Shown: in pieces, positions 12,836 through 23,607 of the stretch
How positions within the stretch are numbered: the first letter of the stretch is position 1
Layout of the letters: every line of letters begins with the position of its first letter
Origin: Strongyloides papillosus
Lineage: Eukaryota; Nematoda; Chromadorea; Rhabditida; Strongyloididae
Reading direction: 5' to 3'
Length of the DNA: 64,000 nucleotides
Assembly (NCBI GenBank): GCA_005656395.1
Contig: SRSI01000037.1
Coordinates: 1-64,000, forward strand
The notes under the pieces: generated by a model
Told to the model about the DNA's origin: nothing
Databases searched by the model: none
The model's input: the letters and a program-made list of their open reading frames with translations, nothing else
Translations under genes and position numbers: made by a program

Positions 12836-14031
12836 TGTTGTAAATTATTTAAAAAATATCATATTTATTGCATTTTATTTGTAATTAGATCTTTTTTTTT
12901 AAAAATTATATTGAAACCATTTTCATTGCACTATATTTTTTGTATAATTACACAACTTTAGTAATAAATTTATTTGCTTGACGACTCCTAAAATAATGAT
13001 ATAAAATTATTACAATATAAAATGACTATTTATAAATTAAAATTAACTTTGAATGACAAATATAACATTTCTTAAAACTTATATAGTAAACTAAATTCCT
13101 TCATTGTCAACAATGTTATCAACTGTATTAATACTAACTTAAAATATGACAATTTTACTAGAGTTGTAAACTGACAGTAAAATTGTTATTCTATGAAAGA
13201 ATATTTATTTAATTAGTGTTCTACAAGATGTGTTTTTTTGACTAAAAATAGATTTTTTGGCATGGTTTCCTTTTCATACCACCTTTGCAACATTTTTTTA
13301 GTCACTTCTTTTAAAGTAATACAATTATAATATTCTACAACTAGAGATGGGTAAGTATCAAGAATTTATTAACACTCAAAAAATACACATTTTCCGTCTT
13401 AAAGGATCATTTCTCGTCCGACGATCATCTTCTATCCTATGAAGAAAAATATATTTAAATTTTTACCTAATTAAAAAAATTAATTTTAACCACCGCTAGA
13501 ATGAGAAATAAGTTTTTCGTCTAAAAGTAAATAAAAACAAACAAATTTTATTAAGTGTAAATTTTGAGTACAATTGGATTTAAATTTTTTTTAATGAAAA
13601 GTGAAGGAAGTTTAGTACTGAAAGTCCTTTTCATCGTTTGTTTTTTTTCTATTTAACCTTGTAAAGAAAGTTTGTCCCTAACAGTTATGTATATGAACAC
13701 AAAATTTTGGTTACATTGTTATTTTGAAATTTTGTTATAACAGTGTTTTTTCCATGTAACCGCAAATAGTAACTTATTTAATTTTGGTGTAGAATAATAA
13801 AAAAAAGACATATAATTGTATTGTACTTGTTAATTGTATCTGATAAAAACTAAAGTGTGTTCCTCCTTTACTAATTAATATAATCATAACTGTTAGGTGG
13901 TCACTTGTAGTAATTTTATCTTAATTATGTTATTGTAAACTTATTGTAAAACAAACTAAGCATCTTAACTTGAGTGAAACACCGAAAAAACTACTTAATA
14001 TTTTTACTAAAATTTCTAGAAAAATGGTCTT
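12836..14031. other. Intergenic region with a short inverted repeat
   Basis: AT-rich, no gene called. An AATAAA at 12963-12968 may serve the fucosyltransferase mRNA. A perfect 11-bp inverted repeat (ACAATTTTACT at 13149-13159 and its complement at 13176-13186) encloses a 16-base loop. Confidence 0.5.
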
Positions 14032-15031
14032 GATTGATAATATTTCTTGATATCAATTGCTTTTGATCATCCTACGAACCACTACTAAAAGTTATTAGAC
14101 TTATAATTCAAGAAAGTTGTTTGAAAAATTGTCTGTGTTTCATCATCTATAACTTAGTTTAAAATCAACTTCTAAGAATGATCTTATGACAAAAATATAG
14201 AGTAGAATCTGAACTTTAAAATAAGCATAATATAAATAAAAGATAATCAGTAGAAAAGAAACTACTTATTAGACATGGAAAAACATGGTGTTTTAGAAAA
14301 ATTTTGGTCGTCACAATGGGTATCTTTATAAAACTAAAATTATATAAATTTTCAATATAGGTTTCCTACCAAGGCTTAATATTTATTAAAATATTAATGA
14401 AGGATTTACATATAAAACAAGCTTCAGTAGGGTGTTTCTGATACAAAAAACGATTCACTAAGGTAAATTCAGTCAGTGAAATGAATCTAAACGAAGGAAT
14501 TCTAATTTTAAAAACTATTTCCTCCATACCAACTACAAAACAAATTGTCATTGAACAATTAATCTATAAAATTATGTCTTTTCATGGGAATAATTTATAT
14601 AAAATAATAATATTTTTTAGTTATTTCTGTGGAAATTATGGAATTCTAATAGAATTATATAACTTCATGAACATTTTTAAAAAAGTTAATCATTTTTATC
14701 ACCTTAAAAATTTTAGATCATTTTATTTATTATCATACTTGAAGGAATTAATAAAGTACTAAATTTGGGATTTAATAAAACTCCACGTCTTACTTTGTGC
14801 TTACATAATTGTTTATCTCATTTTACTTATATCGTTCTCTGCCTTTAAAGCCTTAAAAGAACTTTAAAATTACTGTTTTCTTCTTTTTCATCATTACTGA
14901 CAATATAAATAATCTTCTAACAAACATTCTTCTTAAAAATATATATTTAATTTGTTAAATACGTCCGGATTTTGGCTTTGAAAAAATGATATAAATGTTC
15001 GAAAAGCAATTTACTTCAAATTTTACATCCA
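14032..15031 (+). repeat. Dispersed ~1 kb repeat, copy 2
   Basis: Direct-orientation homologue of 8811-9795, about 5.2 kb downstream of it. It contains a 93-codon open frame at 14481-14762 (ATG start, no recognisable domain). The corresponding stretch of copy 1 is interrupted by stops, so the frame is either chance or the better-preserved remnant of an old coding sequence. Homology ends abruptly near AAATTTTACATCC. Confidence 0.8.
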
Positions 15032-15536
15032 TCTTTTCTGGAGGAATATAATATTTCTTTAAAAAGTATATCGTTTTTACAACATTCCAACTATTTTTCG
15101 TAGAAACAAAAGAAGCATATAAAATTATAATCAAATTATTCTATATTCCAGAAGGAAATGTGAAATCTACATATTATCAAACTTATTTTCAGAAAATAAT
15201 CTGTAATTTACAGTAGAAAATCACATAAATTAGAGGTAACAAAACCACACCTTATCACATAATATTGCCAATTGCTACGTAAAATTTATATATTCTTAAA
15301 ATATGAAAAAGTTGCATTATTAAATCTAATTTTATTAAAAATTAAACGTTTTTTGTCGTTTTCTGTAAATTTTCTAAAGACAGCGTGAGATTCCTATAAA
15401 TTCTAACCTATATCTATAAGAAAAGTTATTGTATTTAATGAATTACCATCTAATGTTCCATAAAATATATTAGATTCTATAGTCTTTCAAATTTTTCTAG
15501 TCAAATATTTACAGTGGCTAATTATTTCTATGTAAT

Positions 15537-15717
15537 ACACAAAAAACCTAAACACGTCAGTTTGACTGACCATCTTCAAAAATTACCAACTGCAGGTGAT
15601 GTTAAAATAGCCGATCAAACAAAATGAGTAAAACGTAGTCTACAAAATGATATCAAATTTACTCATTTTTTTATATAAAATGTATGCGTCAAATCGGTAT
15701 GTTTAGGTTTTCTGTGT
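15537..15717. mobile_element. MITE-like element with terminal inverted repeats
   Basis: A 30-bp left end (15537-15566, starting ACACAAAAAACCTAAAC) is matched in inverted orientation by 15688-15717, identical at about 24 of 30 positions. A second perfect 12-bp inverted pair (AAAATGAGTAAA at 15621-15632 and its complement at 15658-15669) is nested inside. There is no coding capacity. I could not see a clear target-site duplication, which weakens the call. Confidence 0.55.
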
Positions 15718-15861
15718 GGTTATAGCTCGAATAGGATTTTTGCTCCAAGAAATAGTTTTGAAGCAACAAATTTAATAATTGCCGTTGTTGTTCTTATCGT
15801 CTTAGCTATTCTTGCTAAAGTTGGATTCTTTTTATACAAAAAGAGATCAAGGGAGAAGTAA
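15718..15861 (+). pseudogene. Fragment of a single-pass membrane protein tail
   Basis: The frame ending at the TAA at 15859-15861 reads a short extracellular piece (RIFAPRNSFEATN), then a strong membrane segment (LIIAVVVLIVLAILAKVGFF), then a basic stop-transfer stretch (LYKKRSREK). This is the architecture of a type I receptor tail. The GFF followed by a basic run recalls integrin alpha subunits, but the match is too short to assign. After the stop, another frame continues with acidic, tail-like sequence to about 16020, broken by a TAG, which suggests a frameshifted and decayed cytoplasmic tail. No upstream ectodomain exons were found; the MITE-like element abuts it. I infer a truncated gene relic. 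Confidence 0.5.
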
Positions 15862-16401
15862 ATTGTTGATGACAGAAAACTTAGCTGGAACAAAAACCGA
15901 TTTAGATTAGATTAAAATTAAAGAAAATCAAGAGCCTAGTCTCGATGAAAGAATAGGAGCTGAAGAAACAGCAAGACCATTGATAGATAAACTTAATATG
16001 TTTAATGCCAAAAAATATATTTTTTTAATCTTAAACACATATCATTCTTAATGCATTTATCAATTGTATTATTATGAATACTTTAAAATTTTTTATCTTG
16101 CAAAGATGTTTCGAATTGTAGTTTTATAAAAATAAATGAACATTTATTAATTACAATAAAAAGATCGAATATTTAAAATATTGTAATTGTTAATTATCAA
16201 TACTTAAGGTTTCTTTAATACTTTGAACAAATACTTTTGAAGCCCCTTTTCAAGTGTTTTCTATGGACATTCAGAATCCTTTAGTTGAAATAAGTTTGTG
16301 AATCACTTTCTAACATGATGAAAACATGTAAAATACTTTTGTTATTCTAAAAGCATGATAATTAGTCATTTTTTGATCATAAATGCCTTTTAAAGGCTTA
16401 T

Positions 16402-16548
16402 TTAATCTAAAAATTCTTCACCGAACATTTTGTATGGACAACCTTCGTGACCATCTTTTTGGAATTTTAGAAATTTTTCATCTTCTTTGTATCTTGGTGA
16501 ATGTAATTCTGGGAAGGAATTTGAAGCAGAAGAAAGGTATACTTCTAT
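16402..16548 (-). pseudogene. Orphan exon-like coding fragment
   Basis: On the minus strand about 48 codons read EVYLSSASNSFPELHSPRY, then KEDEKFLKFQKDGHEGCPY, then KMFGEEFLD and a stop at 16402-16404. The composition is protein-like, not the Lys/Asn/Ile-rich run expected of noncoding AT-rich DNA. An acceptor-like CAATAG precedes it. I found no upstream exon and do not recognise the family. It is probably the last exon of a lost gene; a functional short gene cannot be excluded. Confidence 0.4.
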
Positions 16549-17329
16549 TGCACCCATGTTACATACATTAAATTAACTTAAAGATATATAGTAATAAAAG
16601 ACCATAAAAAGAAAGTTTTTCTACATATATTCTTGAAAAAAATGTGCGTATAATAATGAGGAATTGGTGTTAATCTTATTTTTGATAGTAAGCTTTTAGT
16701 ATACAGATGTAGTAAACACCACAATCCCAAGATTATCAATAATTCTCTTCTTATTTACTGTACCAATATTTATTAATTAATAAAGTGTAATGCATTATTT
16801 CATTTTTTTTATTTTGTCATCAAACGATATAACATCAAAAATAGGTTGCAGGATTCTTTTCGCGATTGAACATTTTTTCATTATAAAATTACTTTATTGA
16901 AGTGATTAGGAATTAATATCCTTCTCTATGTTAAATGTTACGAATTTGATTATAAAAACATGAATACCCATTGCTTAAAAATTCATGAACCCTTCTTCTG
17001 ACGATTTACTTTGTACCCTTAAAACCAATATTGAACAAACGATTGCCAGCTGATGAAAAGAAGACGACTGTTGACGAAAATTATATTTTTATGCTACTAA
17101 GAATCAATGCGAGACAAATACTAACAAAATCGGCAAAAATTTTATTATAATTGTAACGAGTATATAAAAAGGTCACAATATATTGTCATAATAATATGCA
17201 AAATTTTGTGAATTTAAATTTTAGGGAGAAATTTGAATTAAGTTAATATTCAAATTTCCTTTAAAATTTTGATTTTATATATGACAACTTTAGGAGAAAA
17301 AATCACAATTAGCCAAACCACAGGCGTTT
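16549..17329. other. Intergenic region
   Basis: AT-rich DNA upstream of the F-box-like gene; nothing coding seen. It carries the presumptive promoter of that gene. Confidence 0.5.
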
Positions 17330-17379
17330 CAAGAGTTTGTGATAATTTACTACATAACAACAAATTATCACAACTCTTG
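17330..17379 (+). repeat. Strong hairpin just upstream of the F-box-like gene
   Basis: CAAGAGTTTGTGATAATTT (17330-17348) pairs with AAATTATCACAACTCTTG (17362-17379) over 18 base pairs with a single bulged T and a 13-base loop. It lies 3 bases before an in-frame ATG (17382) and 53 bases before the ATG I prefer (17433). It could be a leader hairpin, a tiny foldback element, or a small-RNA precursor. Confidence 0.7.
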
Positions 17380-17432
17380 TAATGAGCCTTAGATATATTC
17401 TCAACTATTTATTCACTTTTTTTGGTTCTTCA

Positions 17433-19268
17433 ATGTCTACGAAGGATTCAAGTAACGATATGGAGTGTGACAGCAACGGACCATCTATTCCTAACCCAAG
17501 GGTTAGTGATGAAGAATTAAGAAGAAGAAATTGTAAGTTATAACTACTTCAAAATTATCATTACATAATCTACTTACTTATAGTACACTTCCGTTTTAAA
17601 AGGAGAGAAAGTAAATCGATAACGTTAAGGAATGAATCTGAAGCAAGAGAACTCGTTGGACATGACCCCCAGCTAATGGCCAGAATAATAGGCAATATAT
17701 CAAAGGTTAGCGAGAGGAATAAATTAAGGCTCGTCTCCAAATCATATGACGCCTTGTGTAAGGATGGGGATAATTTCAAACCGCCATACGACTGCATCGA
17801 CAGAAGCACCAGTTGTCATCATTTTTTTCATGTTGGTGGAATACCCAGCCGTAGAAATATAATAAAATTTCAAGGATCAACATTAATTATCAATCTTCCG
17901 AAGGCTATTTCTGAGACGACAAACTACTTGAAGATGCACACGACAAATATTGTGTCCAACAGCTATAGAATCAGGACAATCGAATTGAAAGGCCTCAATG
18001 ATAGGCATCTGTCTTCTTTTAAAAGCTTGGATTGCTTCGAAAGTGTCAAAAGAGTTACGTATAATCCTCTAAATCAAGTGGATATTAATTTAAAAATCTT
18101 CGACTTTTGTAAAAGCCTAAAACCAACAACTATACAATTCCTTTGCCATCCTGGAACTTCAATAGAACCACCTAACGTAGATATTGAAGAAATATCTGAA
18201 TACATACCACCAAGTGTCAAGGAAATTGAATTATGTTGCCGTCCTAGTGAAATAGAATGGATTTATGAAGCGGCAAACTTTATACCGGAGAAACGCTTCG
18301 AAACTTTAGTCCTCTCACCGTATTTTATGACACATTTACCGGAATTGGAGAACTCAGGATTGAAGGTTTTAGTATTAAGCAGATGTTTTAAAAATATTAG
18401 GGCATCTGTTAACCAAATACTGTCGTACAATGTAATAGAGTTCATTGATCAGTACAATTGGTTAACTGTCTTCCATCAGGAAACAAATGTCGAATACTTT
18501 GTTGACATAGTTCTATCAAAAAACGGACCTACAGAATACGACTTCCAAGAAAACGAAAGAGTGCCTAGGATCTTCAACAATCTACTGGAGCTTAAGGAGT
18601 TTAGGACCTTCAAGGTTACATGCGACAACAGTTGGAATAAGCCACCACAATCCTACGCATCTCCATTTCCACATCTGTTAAATTTGATGAGGAACTTAGT
18701 CACATTGGAGCTCTCAATGAACATCTTCTTAACAACAGCTGACGTTAAGAATCTTATTAACACATTAAGTGCTAGTTTGGAAAATGTCAAATTCACCGAT
18801 TGCAAAATACTTGGGGAGGAAGATGTTAGACTGTTAGCCAGTAGATGCAGCAGGATAAAAAGTCTGTCACTTGAAAGTCTATCCTCTCCAAATATACCCA
18901 TTCAAAGAATCATATCAAATTTCAAAAACCTCCAGTACTTGTCGATATATTTCTTAAGCCATTCAAAGAACATCAATTCATTTGTCGACTTTGTTGGATC
19001 GGATATCAGGAATTCACCACGGATAAATAGGTGGCCAAATATAGACTTCTTACATTTGGCTTTGGAGTCACCAAAGGACAAGGATCTCACAATATTGAGA
19101 AACATTGAAAAAGGAACTCCAAGGAAGTGTGGAATGTTCATCGTCAAGAACCTAGATGATGCATATTATCACCAACATAAAGTTGTTGAAATTATTGTCC
19201 AAAAGTCATCTACCTTTTATCAAAGGTTCATGGCGATATTTAGTCAACCGTGTTGGCTAGAGAATTAA
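17433..19268 (+). CDS. Divergent F-box / leucine-rich-repeat-like protein
   Basis: Two exons, 17433-17532 and 17584-19268 with a 51-bp intron, give 594 residues. After an acidic start, residues about 60-92 ([20 protein letters not shown] then VSKSYDAL) fit an F-box helix pattern, as in SCF ubiquitin-ligase adaptors. The rest has irregular Leu/Ile-rich stretches such as [42 protein letters not shown] and LQYLSIYFL, which look like degenerate leucine-rich repeats for substrate binding. A role in protein turnover is inferred from this. Codons are much richer in G and C at third positions than in any neighbouring gene, which is odd here. An in-frame ATG at 17382 would add a hydrophobic 17-residue start; I prefer 17433 because cytosolic F-box proteins need no signal. 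Confidence 0.75.
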
Positions 19269-19339
19269 CTTAATAATTATAAACCTAATTTTGAATAATA
19301 TATGTAATTAATTGTAATATCTTTTCATGTGTAGTATAA

Positions 19340-19345
19340 AATAAA
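19340..19345 (+). terminator. Putative polyadenylation signal of the F-box-like gene
   Basis: AATAAA about 70 bases after the stop codon at 19268, in the transcript sense. Confidence 0.45.
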
Positions 19346-19621
19346 AACGTTTATTAAGTATTTTTGCTATAATATTGTTGTAAGTTATTAGAGGATTCAT
19401 AGTATTATTTTTCATAGGGACCACTTGTAGCTTGTGCCAATATTTAAGGAACTTTAAACTGGTTAGCTTCAATAATAAATCTAATAATTTTTTTATGTCT
19501 TAGTTCATGATATTTATTTTTTCCTTTTTAAGATAAAATGTTACATATTATTAAAAGGCAGTTAAAAGGAAATAATTTTAATAAAGAACATTATGATTGA
19601 TACTTATAAAAAAATTAAAAT

Positions 19622-19945
19622 TTATATATTATATTCCCCAAAAGTGGGACTCATAAACCTCTTCTGTTGTTCCACAGCTATTTGATTTCTCTCCTTTAAT
19701 CTATCAAATATTCTCTTCTATAATTCAGTTGGAAATTTATCATTATACTTCTTACATGTTGACTTCGTATCAAATTGATAAAATCTACTCTTATGGGTAA
19801 TTTTTTTATCACTTAAATGACAACCGAAGCATTTTAAACACCATGTTTTTTTGAAAGCTGCAAATGTTTCACCAATGCATGATTTTTCACAACGGAAACA
19901 TGTGGATTCATAAAATTTTGTAAAATGTTTCTCACAATAAGATTG
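19622..19945 (-). pseudogene. Decayed PINCH-type LIM-domain exon
   Basis: On the minus strand a CTACTAG acceptor is followed by a frame reading QSYCEKHFTKFYESTCFRC, then EKSCIGETFAAFKKTWCLKCF, GCHLSDKKITHK, SRFYQFDTKSTCKKYNDKF and PTEL, then an in-frame TAG (19718-19720). The same frame continues with a basic helix-like tail (KRIFDRLKERNQ) to a second stop at 19622. This is the order of the fifth LIM domain and C-terminal tail of PINCH (LIMS1/UNC-97): CFxC, WCxxCFxC, FVEFD-like, CKKCYEKFPLELKKR. Two zinc-binding Cys are lost (GCHL for an ACSTC-type motif, KKYND for KKCYE) and the tail is cut by the stop. No other LIM exons are nearby. It is a gene fragment or retained duplicate. Confidence 0.75.
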
Positions 19946-19959
19946 CTAGTAGTAATTCA

Positions 19960-20145
19960 AAAAGAGAAAACAGTAATTTTCAACTTTTCAGTGGTTTTAA
20001 AGGCAGATAAAGATACTAGTAGGTGAGATAGATAATTATTTTAAGGAAAAAATTAGATCTGGAGACTTATCATATCCGATGTTGGATACTTCTCTTAATT
20101 TCTTCAAACGTGATAATATATAAAATGATCTTAAATTTCAAAATA
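19960..20145 (-). repeat. Dispersed repeat, partial inverted copy 3
   Basis: Read on the minus strand this matches the 3' part of copies 1 and 2: GATCATTTTAT, an ATTATCTATCTCA-type block, TCTGCCTTTAAAACC, and GAAAATTACTGTTTTCT. Homology stops next to the LIM exon. It is shorter and in the opposite orientation. Confidence 0.6.
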
Positions 20146-21105
20146 TCATGTAGATGGTTGTAGAAATATTTTTATTATTTTATTTAGTTTTGTATTTAAT
20201 AGTTTATAGATTGTTAATTTTCAACAAAGTTTCTTTTCGCTATTTCCAGTATAGTTGTTTTATCATGTGATCGTTTATGAATAAGAACTGTTAATAATTT
20301 GTTAAATATAATAAAAATTTTATGAATAATTCTATGGTATTAATTTATTTTTAACGTATTTTGATAAAAGCAATAAAGTATAAATAAAGAAATTTTTCTA
20401 TGCCATTATCTTTAAGTCATTGAAACGTCATTTCTGATCAAAGTTGATAAAAAATGTACGGTGAAAACGATATGGTTAATTTTATATTATTCTATAATCT
20501 TAAGATTACTAATAACTTGAATTTGCTGGAAAAATTTGGATAAGTTTTAATGTCTTTCTTAAAATAATAGATATGTTATTCAAATTTTTATTATTAAGAG
20601 TAAAAAAATCCCCAATTTTAATTATCTGTAATTTCAAAATTTCAAATACTATCTTTCAGAATATTTATTAATGTTAATGAAGAACATATTAAAGAAATCA
20701 TATACCTCTGAATGCAATTTCTATAACAACTATGTTAAATTGTTAATGTGAATGAGTAAGCAGAGATTAAATAAACAGTTACTGATAAACCAAATACCAT
20801 CATTATAAATTATTTCAAACTGTAATACAAATACGTATGTAAAACCCTTCTAACAACATATTGATAATCATTGTAACGCCAAGCCTTAAAAAAAGTAAAA
20901 TAATATTTAGAAGTTTGTTTGTATTTTCATACTAATTTTTAGTAAAATTACATATTGCTAAGAAACGTATTGCTTAAAATCCCACAACGATAGTCTTGGT
21001 TAAAATGTCAGTCAATGTTATTTACTCATAAATACATTCAATCATTGTTAACTTTTTCAATACTATTTTTTATAATTCAATTTTTTTAGTCTATTTGCGT
21101 AAAAT
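20146..21105. other. Intergenic region
   Basis: AT-rich DNA with no gene seen; the promoter and short leader of CHMP5 lie at the right end. Confidence 0.5.
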
Positions 21106-21844
21106 ATGAATAGAATTTTTGGTACAGGAAAACCAAAAGCACCACCACCAAGTTTAAATGATGCAGTTGGAAATATCAATGCTCGTGGTGAAAGCATTGA
21201 AAAGAAGATTTCAAAACTTGATGGTGAGTTAGTTAAATTAAAAGACCAAATGAAAAAAATGAGAGAAGGTCCAGCAAAGAATAGTGTTAAGCAGAAAGCT
21301 TTAAGGTACGTCCCCGTAACATCTTTTTATCATTTCATAATTTAGAATTTTAAAACAAAAAAAGATGTATGAGTCACAGAAAGATCAATTAGATACTCAA
21401 GCATTTAACATGGAACAAACTAACTTTGCTCTAGAGGGAATGAAAGATGCTCAAAATACTGTTGCTGCAATGAAACATGGTGTAGTAGCAATGAAAAAAG
21501 AATTTAAAAAAATTAATATAGATAAAATTGACAATTTACATGATGAGATGGAGGATATGCTTGATATGCATAATGAGATCCAAGATGCTATGTCAAGACA
21601 ATATGATACACCTGATATTGATGAAAATGAGTTGGAGGCAGAGTTGGAAGCATTGGGTGATGAATTAGCTTTTGATGAGGATACCAGTTATTTGGATGAA
21701 GCATTAAATGCTCCAAAGGTACCATCAACTGTACCGTCAGCTGAGAGAGTAAGTTTAATGAAGTGATTTTATGATATTTTGTTTCAGAAGACGGAAGATG
21801 GAATTGCTGTTGATGAATTTGGTTTACCTAAGATATCAGCATAA
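21106..21844 (+). CDS. CHMP5: Charged multivesicular body protein 5 (ESCRT-III, Vps60)
   Basis: An ESCRT-III-associated protein that works late in multivesicular-body sorting at endosomes, with LIP5/Vta1 and the Vps4 ATPase. Three exons: 21106-21305, 21346-21748 and 21788-21844, with introns of 40 and 39 bp. The spliced product is 219 residues, the usual CHMP5 length. The N-terminus ([50 protein letters not shown]) matches the family closely. A basic first half and acidic second half ([32 protein letters not shown]) give the Snf7-type charge asymmetry. The last exon supplies the family ending DEFGLPKI. It converges on the LETM1-like gene about 400 bp away. Confidence 0.97.
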
Positions 21845-22250
21845 CTTTTTATCCATGTACCCTTTCACTAATGACGTTTATTTAAAAGAAGTCAATGTAA
21901 AAATGTTAAATTAAAATATATAATATAAAGTTTATTAACAAAAGAAACTTTATTATTTGTCGTATAAAAATTACAAATAATTTTATTTACTTAAAGTTCC
22001 GTTTATTTTCAATCATCAGTAAATTATCAGGCTGTCAAATTGATGACTATGCATTAACTTAAAATTATATTTAGAAAAAGAAAGATCTTTACATAGAATT
22101 TATTAAAATTTTAAGGATTAATAGAAGTAAAATGTTGCTTTGTCAAACCAAAATTTTTAAAGAAAATTTGATAAAATTTGTTTATAAACATTAATTCAGG
22201 AGAAGGTAGTCTTTTAATATTTTCTAAAACACGTATTTTGAAGCAGTTTT

Positions 22251-23607
22251 CTAGGCTTTTGTTTCCTCGTCACTTTTACTTTTTTTAGAATTGTCTATTT
22301 CTTGCTTCTTTTTAGCTGCCTCTTCAAAGATTCTCTCATCCTTGATTGTTTCTTCTAGTTTTTTAATTAGTTCTAATCTAGCCTCGTATTTAATCTTTCC
22401 TCCCTCTATTTCTATTAGTTTTTGACTCATCTCATCAGCAACCTCCTTTGGTAATTCAGATAACAGAATTTTCATTCGTTTCGTAAAATTCATATGTTCA
22501 GGGAAATACAAAGCTCTAGAGAGTAAGAGCATCGTTGGTGGAATTTTACTATTTAATGATAAATCTAACCATTGTTTAAGTTGCCTTCTGAGTCTTCTTT
22601 CACTTACTCCGAGAGCTCTCATTCCTCTAGCTCTACAAGCTTGTTGAACATCAATATCACTAAGAGCATCAACACCACCTTCCGCAATAATTAGTTTGTC
22701 ATCCGACTGCAATTCACGTAGCTTCATTTTCAATTGAAAACGTAAAATTTCAGGGGATCCTATAGGTTGAATACCTAGCAAACGGCACAATGCACGTAAT
22801 TGACTCATAGCTAAATTATCTAATGTTATTTCATCTTCAAAACATTTCAAATACTTAAAAATATCCTCATTGCTAACATATCCATCTCCCTCTCGTACTG
22901 ATTTGATAAAATTAGCAAACTCCAATGATGCTGGAGCTTTTCCATCAGTCTTCTTTTTTCTTGACAAACCAACTTCCTCTAAAGTTGTTTGTAAAAATTT
23001 AGCCATCTCATTACGCATCTCAGCTTGTTTTTTAATTTTTTCTTTTTCTATTGATGCCTCTTGAAAGGTACTTGGTAACATGTTAGGAAAAAGTTTTATA
23101 AAAATAGGTAAAGCTAATTCCATAAAAGGAACAATTATGAAAACTGAAAAAGGCACTAATCTAAAAAGATCTGCAACTGTCCTCGAAAGCTGTTGTTTTT
23201 CTTTTCTTAGTAGTTTTTCTCCTTTTGCCATTCTCCATAGGTAATAAATAGAGATTCGTGTTTCTAAAGCGAGCAGTCTGAAGCCATGGTAATAATGTTT
23301 CAATTCATCAACAATTCTTTTACCAAGTGGTTTCTTTTCTACTACCTGAGATAAAGTCTAAAGAAACATGAATATTGAGCTGAAACTAAATAAAACATAC
23401 TTTTTCTTTTTTTTCTTCCTGTTTTTTTTCTAAGTCACTCTTTAACATCAACAATGTTTCCTCAAGTTTTGCTCTTTTTTCGTTTGAAATACATCTTACA
23501 AGGAGTCCATGATATGGGTGAATGTTATTAGAAGGTGTCAGTAAAAATTTAGAATTTACATAAAACCCACGACCTAAAAAAACAGCCCTCTTGGTGAATG
23601 ATAACAT
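22251..23607 (-). CDS. LETM1-like mitochondrial inner-membrane protein
   Basis: LETM1 proteins sit in the mitochondrial inner membrane and act in K+/H+ or Ca2+/H+ exchange and ribosome contact. Two exons: 23401-23607 and 22251-23357, with a 43-bp intron, 437 residues in total. Exon 1 encodes a basic, probably mitochondrial leader followed by a Lys/Glu-rich coiled stretch. The conserved core reads VDELKHYYHGFRLL, then LFRLVPFSVFIIVPFMELALP (the single membrane segment, about 132-160), then LFPNMLPSTF. The ribosome-binding-like helical domain follows (QLRALCRLLGIQPIG, GVSERRLRRQLKQWL). A short coiled coil ends the protein. There are no EF-hands and no long C-terminal coiled coils, so it is clearly shorter than human or C. 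elegans LETM1 and may be a compact paralogue like LETM2. Confidence 0.93.

Noticed and set aside
13380..13530. Possible minus-strand exons with acceptor-like TTCATAG and a basic IEDDRRTRNDPLRR stretch.
   Set aside because: Could not be joined in frame to any upstream exon; too short to call.
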